Source: Raoultibacter timonensis
GTDB lineage: Bacteria; Actinomycetota; Coriobacteriia; Coriobacteriales; Eggerthellaceae
Reading direction: 5' to 3'
NCBI RefSeq assembly: GCF_900240215.1
Contig: NZ_LT964679.1
Coordinates: 604,170-668,169, forward strand
DNA length: 64,000 nucleotides
Part shown: positions 7,559 to 14,831 of the stretch, one piece after another
How positions within the stretch are numbered: the first letter of the stretch is position 1
How the letters are laid out: the number at the start of each line of letters is the position of its first letter
Made by a program: the position numbers and the translations under genes
Notes under the pieces: model-generated
The model's database searches: none
What the model was told of the DNA's origin: nothing
What the model saw: only the letters and a program-made list of their open reading frames with translations

Positions 7559-8203
7559 ATGGCAAATAAAATCAAGTACCCCGTCATACGGTGCACGCCG
7601 AAGACCGGCGGCGAACCCATCCTGTGCGAGGGCAGGAAGATTGCGTGCGTGCAAGACTACTGGCGTTGGGCGCACTCCGAGCTGAACAGCAACGCCGAGC
7701 GCGGCAAGTTCGCGGAGTACCTCGTGAGCCTCGCGCTCGGATGCGCGGGCGGCACCAGCGAGGAGTGGGGGGCCTACGACATACTGTGGGAGGCCGAGCG
7801 GGTCAAGGTGGAGGTGAAGACCTCCGCGTACATTCAAGTATGGGGGCAGAAAGCGCTCTCCATCCCCTCGTTCAGCACGCGCCCGTCGCGCGCATGGAAC
7901 CCGGAAGACAACACCTATGAAGAAGCGGTGCGCCGTCAGGCCGACGTGTACGTGTTCGCCCTTGAGAACTGCACCATTCAGGACATGGTGAACCCCAACC
8001 CGCTCGACCTATCGCAATGGGAGTTCTACGTGCTGCCGACCTCGAAGCTGAACGAACGCGGCGCGCAGGCGAACATCAAGCTCCCCCAGCTCGCCGCCCT
8101 AGGCGCACGCAAGGTCATCGAGCTGGAAGACCTTCCCATTGCCGTGAGAGAGGCCGCGCAGGAGAACGCGAAGAACGCCCAGCCGAGCGAAGGGAGCCTG
8201 TGA
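7559..8203 (+). CDS. PD-(D/E)XK nuclease-like protein
   Basis: The 214-aa protein carries a restriction-endonuclease-like core: Glu53 in a helix (ERGKFAEYLVSLALG), Asp74 in WGAYDILW, and the Glu85-Val-Lys87 strand in VKVEVKTSAY. Aromatic and polar residues follow (IQVWGQKALSIPSF). This pattern binds Mg2+ and cuts DNA in many restriction and repair enzymes. No DNA-recognition domain or methyltransferase partner is present. It starts behind a strong AAGGAGG site. Its stop overlaps the next start (TGATG), so it is translationally coupled with the 72-aa protein. The G+C content is clearly higher than in the left part of the island. Confidence 0.6.
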   Translation: MANKIKYPVIRCTPKTGGEPILCEGRKIACVQDYWRWAHSELNSNAERGKFAEYLVSLALGCAGGTSEEWGAYDILWEAERVKVEVKTSAYIQVWGQKALSIPSFSTRPSRAWNPEDNTYEEAVRRQADVYVFALENCTIQDMVNPNPLDLSQWEFYVLPTSKLNERGAQANIKLPQLAALGARKVIELEDLPIAVREAAQENAKNAQPSEGSL

Positions 8204-8421
8204 TGTATACGTACAAAGGGAAGACCGACCCCGGCACCCGCGCCATCGTCTTCGAGGACGGCATGCGGGAAGTCTACGCGACCGTCTCCGGGTGGTCGGG
8301 CTGCGGCAGCGACATTGCGTCGGTGTCCATAGACGGCACCGTGGCGACCGTGGAGCTGACCGGCGGCATCCGCAAGCGCTTCGAGCTGGACACGGGCACC
8401 AACACCGCCCGCGAACTGTAA
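8203..8421 (+). CDS. small 72-aa protein coupled to the nuclease-like gene
   Basis: The ATG at 8203 overlaps the preceding stop (TGATG) and follows AAGGGAG. The product (MYTYKGKTDPGTRAIVFEDG...) looks like a compact beta-sandwich: alternating short strands with Gly turns, VSIDGTVATVELTGG and RKRFELDTG. It has no membrane segment. The tight coupling suggests a partner or immunity role for the upstream nuclease-like protein, but no family is recognised. Confidence 0.65.
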   Translation: MYTYKGKTDPGTRAIVFEDGMREVYATVSGWSGCGSDIASVSIDGTVATVELTGGIRKRFELDTGTNTAREL

Positions 8422-8430
8422 GGAACAGCT

Positions 8431-9507
8431 ATGAAACTCAGAACCGAAAGCAAGGGGATGCCGCTTCTCGGCGCTAAGGCATCGGCCTTGGTCGCGTCGT
8501 GCATGCTGGCCTGCGTGCTGGGAGGATGCGCGGCAGAGGAGAGCGTGCCGCAGGAAAGCGTGGAACAGGCGCTGCTTGCAGCTGCCGACAACGGGGAGTT
8601 CGCAGCCGCCGACTACGTGGAAGCGTCGGCCTACCGCCTCGAAAGCTGCGAGGTCGCCGGGCAGGAGCGGAACGAGGACGGGGCAACCGCCGTGACTGCC
8701 CGCGCCGTCCTGGCGAACGACAGCTTCAACGTAGAAGCGCAGACCGTGCTCGATTTCGCCAAAGAGGGCGACCGTTGGGTTCTGGCCGGGTCCGACTTCG
8801 CAGGAACGAAGGTCAAGGCCATCAAGGGCGTTGACTACCTCGTAGGGCCAGCAGACCAGGCGAGCCTGTCGGGGGACTCCTCGGGAGCCGAGAACAAGGA
8901 GCCGCTGTCGGGTTATTCGGGAGCGGAAGCAGCTTTCGACGAGACGGCCCAAACCTGCACCGTGACGCTTCCCGTCGCTCAGGACGGGGGCAACTGGTTC
9001 GTGCGCCCTGCGAACAGCGCTTCCATCAAGTTCGTGTTCGACGGCAGGAAATGGGCGAACGCGGGCACGGAGAGCGCGAGCGACTTCACGTCAGACTACC
9101 TCGGGCAGACCTTCACCGACGGCCCCTGCTCCGTTACGCTCGTCAACGTGACGGAGAGCGTCATACAAGTGGAGTTCGCATGGTCGGGAGAGAAGTACGA
9201 GCAAGACCCCGATAGCGAGTACACGTACCTTCCGGGCACATACGCTGGCCTTGCGGGTCAGGGAGCCATAGCCGTGCCCTTCGAGGCATCGGCCACCTAC
9301 TCGGGCGAGTACAGCCTTGGGGATTCAACGGCGGTGAACAAGTACAGCCAGCAGTCGGGCAAGGGCTTCGTCTTGACGCGGGATTCAGGATTCGAGGACA
9401 CCGACACGCCGTCAGAGTTCGAGTGCCGTTTCACCGCAGACAAGTCTTTGAGCATGACGTGGAGTTTTCAGGATACGACGCATCAAGCAACGTTCAGGCT
9501 CGTCTAA
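8431..9507 (+). CDS. predicted lipoprotein of unknown function
   Basis: This 358-aa protein has an N-terminal signal with lipobox LGGC (Cys33) and is thus predicted to be anchored outside the membrane. The mature part has an acidic first segment and then several beta-rich stretches (VDYLVGPADQAS, TCTVTLPVAQDGGNWFV, SVTLVNVTESVIQVEF), suggesting immunoglobulin- or NTF2-like modules. It lies nine bases after the 72-aa gene, with AAGGA before its ATG, so the three genes 7559-9507 form one unit that ends at a strong hairpin. The function is unknown. Confidence 0.75.
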   Translation: MKLRTESKGMPLLGAKASALVASCMLACVLGGCAAEESVPQESVEQALLAAADNGEFAAADYVEASAYRLESCEVAGQERNEDGATAVTARAVLANDSFNVEAQTVLDFAKEGDRWVLAGSDFAGTKVKAIKGVDYLVGPADQASLSGDSSGAENKEPLSGYSGAEAAFDETAQTCTVTLPVAQDGGNWFVRPANSASIKFVFDGRKWANAGTESASDFTSDYLGQTFTDGPCSVTLVNVTESVIQVEFAWSGEKYEQDPDSEYTYLPGTYAGLAGQGAIAVPFEASATYSGEYSLGDSTAVNKYSQQSGKGFVLTRDSGFEDTDTPSEFECRFTADKSLSMTWSFQDTTHQATFRLV

Positions 9508-9547
9508 CTAGTTGAGCCTAACAAGCTCGACCCCTTGGTAGGCTATA

Positions 9548-9582
9548 AAGGAGGGCTGGCCTGTTTATGGTCCGCCCTCCTT
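9548..9582 (+). terminator. terminator of the lipoprotein unit
   Basis: AAGGAGGGC (9548-9556) pairs with GCCCTCCTT (9574-9582) across a 17-base loop, 40 bases after the lipoprotein stop. From here to 9849 I see no intact gene. The stretch 9745-9849 on the minus strand is an in-frame 34-codon tail for the recombinase if the island circularises. Confidence 0.7.
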
Positions 9583-9849
9583 ACGTTCTGATTCTTGTGT
9601 CATGTATTGACCAGAAGTTCCATGCGAAGTGAAACTCATCTTCTTGAATACAGCTATCGTCTTCTGGAAGAGCATCCTGACCGCATTGCCCTATCTAGTA
9701 CCCACCTCCGTTCCATTCGGTACTGGTAAGGACATCATTTTTTAAACAACAGCTTTCACCTGCGGGAACACAATTTTTCTCTGACTGTTTAATATCTCAT
9801 ACAGCTCATTTAGCTCGATAGCTATAGAGTTCCAAGCTAGAATACGGTG

Positions 9850-9857
9850 CTCCACCA
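9850..9857 (+). repeat. right attachment-site core (attR)
   Basis: This is a second copy of CTCCACCA, the 3' end of ssrA, followed by ATTTCCTC and then the orphan hairpin at 9866. The left-hand bases also retain GAGTTCNA-like similarity to the ssrA T-arm, but too little to count as a longer repeat. Confidence 0.6.
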
Positions 9858-9865
9858 ATTTCCTC

Positions 9866-9903
9866 AGCCGTTCGATCTGTGTAAAGCTGCAGATCGAACG
9901 GCT
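9866..9903 (+). terminator. strong terminator, probably the displaced ssrA terminator
   Basis: AGCCGTTCGATCTG (9866-9879) pairs perfectly with 9890-9903 across a 10-base loop, followed by TTTTTCTTTT. No gene ends close upstream: the lipoprotein has its own terminator 290 bases earlier. It begins eight bases after attR, where the ssrA 3' flank would have been before insertion. Confidence 0.8.
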
Positions 9904-10008
9904 TTTTCTTTTACCGATATCCTTTGATTGGAGTCCTTCGGTTGTCTCGATGCGCCGCTCATCGGATAAACCGGACGACGCGCTTTAGACAGGCGACGAT
10001 GCTCTATA

Positions 10009-10476
10009 GTGGTTATAAAAGGGAATGCATTCTATTTCGACGAGGGAGCTGTCATCTACTATCTCGGCATCGTAGGATCGGTGATCTTATTCGTCATAAC
10101 CGGATTCCACGTGTACTGGCTTTTCGGCGGAAAAGCCGGAACGGATCGCTACATCCAAGCCGACAGAAACGGCGATAGGATCAAAATCTCAAAACCCGTC
10201 ATCCTTGCGACGGCGTTGGTGTTCTTTGCCGCCGCCGTGCTTCCCCTTGCGGCATTGGGAATCGTCGAGATTCCTCTTCCTCGTCCGTTGGTCGACATCG
10301 GTCTGGTTTTCGGGATCACCGCGTTCTCCCTCCGCGGCCTGGCGGGCGCGGTTTGGTCGGTTACGCGGCGCAAGCCGAGGGATATATTCCATCGCTGGAA
10401 CCTTATCCTGTACACGCCCATCTGCATCGTGCTCGCCGTTTCATATTGTGCATGCTACGCAGTGCTTAATTTCTGA
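10009..10476 (+). CDS. DUF3995-like membrane protein
   Basis: The 155-aa protein has four predicted membrane helices (near residues 15-38, 64-88, 93-115 and 130-153). The phrase FHVYWLFGGKAG after the first helix is typical of the DUF3995 family, which has no known function. The start is uncertain: the GTG at 10009 lacks a clear ribosome site. It is the first chromosomal gene to the right of the island, and the HTH-membrane gene follows 97 bases later. Confidence 0.6.
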   Translation: MVIKGNAFYFDEGAVIYYLGIVGSVILFVITGFHVYWLFGGKAGTDRYIQADRNGDRIKISKPVILATALVFFAAAVLPLAALGIVEIPLPRPLVDIGLVFGITAFSLRGLAGAVWSVTRRKPRDIFHRWNLILYTPICIVLAVSYCACYAVLNF

Positions 10477-10539
10477 AAGCGCGCATCTCGCATTCAAGCG
10501 ATAAAAATCGCAGGTCATCGCGACGACACGAATCGTGTC

Positions 10540-10567
10540 TTGCGCTATTGGCGCGCTCGGGCATAAT
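10540..10567 (+). promoter_or_regulatory. promoter for a leaderless HTH gene
   Basis: TTGCGC (10540-10545) and CATAAT (10562-10567) are separated by 16 bases. The ATG at 10574 lies where transcription should begin, so the message is probably leaderless; no ribosome site precedes it. Confidence 0.5.
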
Positions 10568-10573
10568 GGGCGC

Positions 10574-11200
10574 ATGGAAAAGCGAAAGAAATTCAGCGAA
10601 ACGTTGCAAAGCTTGAGAAGGAGAAGTGGGCTCACGCAGGAGCGGCTTGCCGAAAAGCTCTATGTGTCGAGAACCGCCGTTTCGAAATGGGAGACGGGCG
10701 GGGGATACCCTGGGCTCGATACGCTTGTGGATATTGCTGCGCTGTTCGACGTTTCGGTTGACGAACTGCTTTCGGGGGCGGAGATAGTCGACATCGCCGA
10801 AAGCGAGTCGCGCGAGCGTGCTGCCGGCATGTTCGGCATCGTTGCCGGCGCACTCGATCTCGCCGCCGGTCTGCTGTTCGTGCTTCCTCTCTTCGGCGTT
10901 GAGCGGGCTGGCATGGTCCAAACCGTTTCGCTCGTCGAGTACTGCGGCATAACGCAATTCGGTTATTCGTTCGTCTGCGTTGTCTTGCCGCTCGTTATTG
11001 CGGGTGCGGCGGAGATCGTCGCTCGGTTGCTTGCCGGAAATCGCTTGGCAAACGGAATGCTCGTCGTATCGGCAGCCATCCATGTGCTCGCCGTCCTGCT
11101 GCTTGCGGCAGCGCGGCAGCCGTATGCGACGGCTCTGCTGTTCGTGCTGTTCGTGGCGAAGGCTGCGATTGCCCTGTACACGGTAAGGCGCCTGCGCTGA
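10574..11200 (+). CDS. XRE-family regulator with C-terminal membrane domain
   Basis: The 208-aa protein has an N-terminal Cro/XRE helix-turn-helix (residues 8-62: ETLQSLRRRSGLTQERLAEKL, VSRTAVSKWE, LVDIAALFDVSVDELL). Four hydrophobic helices follow (about residues 85-205). Such membrane-tethered one-component regulators are thought to sense the envelope or a small ligand directly. An in-frame codon 13 residues upstream is unlikely to be the start, because the -10 element lies between it and 10574. Neighbours are other membrane proteins. Confidence 0.82.
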   Translation: MEKRKKFSETLQSLRRRSGLTQERLAEKLYVSRTAVSKWETGGGYPGLDTLVDIAALFDVSVDELLSGAEIVDIAESESRERAAGMFGIVAGALDLAAGLLFVLPLFGVERAGMVQTVSLVEYCGITQFGYSFVCVVLPLVIAGAAEIVARLLAGNRLANGMLVVSAAIHVLAVLLLAAARQPYATALLFVLFVAKAAIALYTVRRLR

Positions 11201-11238
11201 TCGCGGTCGCCTTGCCCGCAAACGGAAGGAATCGATGT

Positions 11239-11913
11239 ATGGAACTTACGATGGCGGCCGAATGGCTCAATACGGCGTTTGCGGGCTACGATCTTGCGAT
11301 CTTGTCGGCCCTGCACGAACTGGCGGTGCTCGCGGGCTGGTTTTTCACCCCGGCGTTCGTTTTCATCAGCCTGTTTGCTGAAAACGGCATCGGTCTTATT
11401 CTGCTTTCCCTCGTACTTATGCTGTTCAGGAAAACGCGTCGAGCGGGGATCTGCATGTTCGTGGCCATTCTCGTCGGCGCGCTCATTACGAACGTGCTGG
11501 TGAAGAACTTCGTCGCCCGTCCGCGTCCCTTCGCCGACGAGGCCGGTCTATTCCATGCATGGTGGGTCTTCACCGGGGCGACCGAGGAATCGAGCTTTTC
11601 GTTCCCCTCGGGGCATACGACTGCGACGATGGCGGCGATGTTCGCCCTGTTCCTCAGTTTGAAAACCCGGGCGCGGTGGCTGTGCTTCGTTCCCGTCGTG
11701 CTCATGGGCCTGTCGCGCAATTACCTTATGGTCCATTACCCCTCCGATATCCTCGGGGGAATCCTTGCGGGGGCGCTTGGGGCGCTCGTCTCGTACTTTC
11801 TCGTGCGGGCGTTGTATCGCCGCCTCGGCTACCATGCTGATTCTCGCTTGGCTCGGCTGGTGGCGGGCTTTGACGTCCGCGACGTATTTGTCCGCAAGGA
11901 GTCTCTTCGCTAA
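11239..11913 (+). CDS. PAP2 family membrane phosphatase
   Basis: This acid-phosphatase/PAP2 enzyme hydrolyses lipid phosphates (phosphatidate or undecaprenyl pyrophosphate) at the outer membrane face. The three signature motifs are present: KNFVARPRPF, PSGHTTATMA and SRNYLMVHYPSDILGG. About six membrane helices surround them. The ATG at 11239 follows GGAAGGA and is preferred over an in-frame codon 27 bases earlier. The protein is 224 aa. Undecaprenyl recycling would fit the nearby cell-wall genes, but the substrate is not determined. Confidence 0.88.
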   Translation: MELTMAAEWLNTAFAGYDLAILSALHELAVLAGWFFTPAFVFISLFAENGIGLILLSLVLMLFRKTRRAGICMFVAILVGALITNVLVKNFVARPRPFADEAGLFHAWWVFTGATEESSFSFPSGHTTATMAAMFALFLSLKTRARWLCFVPVVLMGLSRNYLMVHYPSDILGGILAGALGALVSYFLVRALYRRLGYHADSRLARLVAGFDVRDVFVRKESLR

Positions 11914-12021
11914 CGGGTTCAAAACGGTTTTCTCCTGCTGATCCGCCGATGCTATCCTTGCATTCGGAAAGCGGTGCCGCGCACGGTCTGCCGCAATGCG
12001 AAACTCGGACAAGGAGTCGGT

Positions 12022-12573
12022 ATGAAACGGTTCGTCGAAGCGGTCTCATCGAGCATCGTCGTGCAGGCGGTGCTCGCGATACTGTTCGGATTGCTCTTGG
12101 CCGTATGGCCGCAGGCGACCACGGTAACGGTCGTGTACCTGTTTGCGGCATACCTTGCCATTACCGGGGCGGCGTCGCTCGTATCGTACGCCCGGCATCG
12201 CAGCGATCGCCCCGGGTATCAGGGAGCTCTTGCGACGGGTATCTTCCTGCTGATCCTCGCTTTGATCGTGTTCGTGTTCCCTGAGGCCGTTGCCGGCTTC
12301 TTCTCGCTTCTGCTCGGTATCTTGCTTGCGATGAGCGGCATCGTGAACGCCGTCCGCTCGTTCGAGCTTCGGCGGTTCGGCGGCGGATCGTGGCTGGGGA
12401 TGCTCATCGTGAGCATCGCTGTGGCGATCGGCGGCGTGGTCGTGATCGTCAACCCCTTCGACACGACGGTTACCTTCGTGCTCGTGCTCGGGTTGCTCCT
12501 CATCGCGAAGGGGGTCATCGACCTTGTGATCGTGGGGCTTACCTCGAGCAAGGAGAAAGCGCAATACCGCTGA
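12022..12573 (+). CDS. HdeD/DUF308 family membrane protein
   Basis: The 183-aa protein has six hydrophobic helices in three pairs, with the internally repeated AxxGxxxL pattern of the DUF308/HdeD family (for example LLGILLAMSGIVNAVRSFEL and LLLIAKGVIDLVIVGL). HdeD is linked to acid resistance in enterobacteria; here the role is unknown. The start at 12022 has AAGGAG upstream. The metal-ATPase gene follows 20 bases after the stop, so the two are probably co-transcribed. Confidence 0.82.
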   Translation: MKRFVEAVSSSIVVQAVLAILFGLLLAVWPQATTVTVVYLFAAYLAITGAASLVSYARHRSDRPGYQGALATGIFLLILALIVFVFPEAVAGFFSLLLGILLAMSGIVNAVRSFELRRFGGGSWLGMLIVSIAVAIGGVVVIVNPFDTTVTFVLVLGLLLIAKGVIDLVIVGLTSSKEKAQYR

Positions 12574-12593
12574 CGGGCGGGGTGCGCGGGCGT

Positions 12594-14660
12594 ATGGACA
12601 AAAACGGGAATACCGAAGCGGGCGACGAACGAACGCGCGAGCACGGCTCGCGGGCCGGTCACGCCGGCATGGGCGCCATGACGGGAGGGCATGCGATGCA
12701 CGGGGGCGATCTGAAGCGCCGCTTCTTCGTGTGCCTGGTGCTCGCCGCGCCCGTGCTCGCGCTTTCCCCGATGATGGGGATCGATCTTCCGTTCCGGATT
12801 TCGTTTCCCGGCTCCGACTGGCTCGTTGCCGGTTTGGCTACGATACTGTTCTTCTACGGCGGGAAGCCGTTTCTCGCGGGCGCCGCAAGCGAGCTTAGGG
12901 AGAAAAAGCCCGCGATGATGACGCTCATCGCGCTCGGCATTACCTCGGCCTATGCTTACAGCCTCTATGCGTTTGCAGCCAACCTGCTCAATGGCTCTGC
13001 CGGGCATGTGATGGATTTCTTCTGGGAGCTCGCTACGCTGATCGTCATCATGCTGCTCGGCCATTGGATCGAGATGCGCGCGGTGTCGGGTGCGGGCGAT
13101 GCTCTTGAGAGAATGGCTGCGCTGCTGCCATCTAAGGCAAACGTCCGCCAGCCCGATGGGAGCTACGTTGAAACGGAGCTGCCGCAGGTTCGGGTTGGCC
13201 AAACCGTTATGGTGAAGGCGGGGGAGAAGGTTCCCACCGATGGAACGATCGAGCAGGGCTCGACGACGGTCGACGAATCGCTCGTCACCGGGGAGTCGAG
13301 GGCGGTTGCGAAGACTGCGGGCGATGCGGTTGTCGGCGGATCGCAGAACGGCGAAGGAACCGTGCTCGTCAAGGTTTCCGCAACGGGCGAGAGCGGATAC
13401 CTCGCTCAGGTTATGGAGCTCGTATCGTCGGCCCAGAGCGAGAAGACGAAAACGGAGGCGAGGGCCGACAAGGTTGCCCGGGCTCTGTTCTACGCTGCAG
13501 TGCTCTTCGGGCTTGCGGCCCTTGTCGTGTGGTACTTCATTACGCTTGATTTCGGGGTGGCGCTCACGCGCATGGTCACGGTGCTCGTCATCGCCTGTCC
13601 GCATGCGCTCGGACTCGCCATCCCCCTTGTCACGGCGCGCACAACGTCCATCGCCGCAGAAAACGGCTTGCTCATCCGAAGGCGCCAAGCGCTGGAAACC
13701 GCAGTTAAGGCTACGGTTGTCATGATGGATAAAACCGGTACGTTGACGGAAGGCGATTTCAAGGTGATCGAGGTGGCTTCGTCCGATTCGAGCCGAACCG
13801 ATGACGAGGTTCTTTCTCTCATGGCCGGACTCGAGGCATCGTCGTCCCACCCTTTGGCCGCTAGTGTTCTCGCCGAGGCCGCATCGCGCGGCGTCGAGGC
13901 GGCGGAGGTGCCCGACGTCCAAACCATCCCGGGTTCCGGCATCGGCGCCACGCTGCCCGACGGCTCATCGACCGCGCTTGTGAACGCGCGCTATCTCGAA
14001 GATCGCTCGATCCCCTACGAACCGGATGGGGCTCGCGGTGTGCGGGATGGTGCCTATACGGTGAGCTACCTTGTGGTGGACGGTGCCGTCGCCGGCATCG
14101 TCGCTCAGGGAGACGAGATCAAACCCGATGCGGGAAGCGCAGTGCGAAAGATCAAGGAGCGGGGCCTTGTACCCGTGATGCTGACCGGCGATAACGATAA
14201 GGTCGCGTCTGCGGTCGCGGCCGAGCTCGGCATCGCCGAGTACCGCTTCGGGCTGCTCCCGCAAGACAAGGAGAGGCTCGTACGCGAGCGACAGCAGGCC
14301 GGCGATGTGGTGGTTATGGTGGGAGACGGCATCAACGACGCCCCGAGTTTGGCGCGCGCCGACGTCGGCCTGGCTATCGGTGCGGGAACCGATGTTGCCA
14401 TCGGATCGGCCGATGCCGTTCTCGTCAGAAGCGACCCCGGGGACATTGTGCGCTTCCTTTCCCTGGCTGTCGCTTCGTCGCGAAAGACCGTGCAGAATCT
14501 CTGGTGGGGCGCTGGATACAACATCGTTGCCATCCCGCTTGCAGCCGGCGTGCTCGCTCCCGTCGGCATCGTTTTGAGCCCGGCGGTCGGCGCCGTGCTC
14601 ATGAGCCTCTCGACGGTGGTCGTGGCGGTGAACGCGCTCACACTCAAGATCGGGCGGTAG
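12594..14660 (+). CDS. CPH-type heavy-metal P1B ATPase (CopB-like)
   Basis: This 688-aa pump exports metal ions, probably copper or silver, at the expense of ATP. It has an N-terminal His/Met-rich stretch (AGHAGMGAMTGGHAMHGG) instead of a CxxC metal domain. It also has the membrane motif CPH (Cys335, CPHALGLA), the phosphorylation site DKTGTLTEG (Asp379), the nucleotide-site motif SHPLA, and the hinge GDGINDAPSLARAD. CPH rather than CPC, together with the His-rich leader, is characteristic of the CopB group. The ribosome site is weak (a G-rich run). It lies in a unit with the HdeD-like gene. Confidence 0.93.
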   Translation: MDKNGNTEAGDERTREHGSRAGHAGMGAMTGGHAMHGGDLKRRFFVCLVLAAPVLALSPMMGIDLPFRISFPGSDWLVAGLATILFFYGGKPFLAGAASELREKKPAMMTLIALGITSAYAYSLYAFAANLLNGSAGHVMDFFWELATLIVIMLLGHWIEMRAVSGAGDALERMAALLPSKANVRQPDGSYVETELPQVRVGQTVMVKAGEKVPTDGTIEQGSTTVDESLVTGESRAVAKTAGDAVVGGSQNGEGTVLVKVSATGESGYLAQVMELVSSAQSEKTKTEARADKVARALFYAAVLFGLAALVVWYFITLDFGVALTRMVTVLVIACPHALGLAIPLVTARTTSIAAENGLLIRRRQALETAVKATVVMMDKTGTLTEGDFKVIEVASSDSSRTDDEVLSLMAGLEASSSHPLAASVLAEAASRGVEAAEVPDVQTIPGSGIGATLPDGSSTALVNARYLEDRSIPYEPDGARGVRDGAYTVSYLVVDGAVAGIVAQGDEIKPDAGSAVRKIKERGLVPVMLTGDNDKVASAVAAELGIAEYRFGLLPQDKERLVRERQQAGDVVVMVGDGINDAPSLARADVGLAIGAGTDVAIGSADAVLVRSDPGDIVRFLSLAVASSRKTVQNLWWGAGYNIVAIPLAAGVLAPVGIVLSPAVGAVLMSLSTVVVAVNALTLKIGR

Positions 14661-14831
14661 CTTCCCGCTTCCTGCAGCCCCGTTTTCCGTGAGCGGGGCG
14701 CGCAAACCGCCCGCTGGTCCCACAGGGACGCTCGTCAACGAAATCTTGCAACATCCCATTACGTCGCTTTATACGGCATCCGTCCTGTTACAATGAATGC
14801 CAGTGTTGACGTATTGAAAAAGTAAGGTCTT

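Larger units (their letters stand above)
2622..9857. mobile_element. integrated island at the ssrA 3' end
   Basis: The island is bounded by the 8-bp repeat CTCCACCA, at 2622-2629 (the last bases of ssrA) and at 9850-9857. A serine recombinase sits at the left end, reading toward ssrA. Immediately right of the second copy is an orphan 14-bp hairpin with a T-run, best explained as the ssrA terminator pushed 7.2 kb downstream. The left 4.6 kb is visibly poorer in G+C than the chromosome, while 7559-9507 is G+C-rich, so the island looks composite. No conjugation or phage structural genes are present. The boundaries are inferred from the repeat and the terminator. Confidence 0.72.

Noticed and set aside
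2630..9849. Integrative conjugative element or complete prophage
   Set aside because: No relaxase, coupling protein, capsid, portal, tail or large terminase gene is present. Only a recombinase, regulators and cargo are seen.
12219..13922. 567-codon frame antisense to the metal ATPase
   Set aside because: Basic low-complexity product with no ribosome site, opposite a certain gene.
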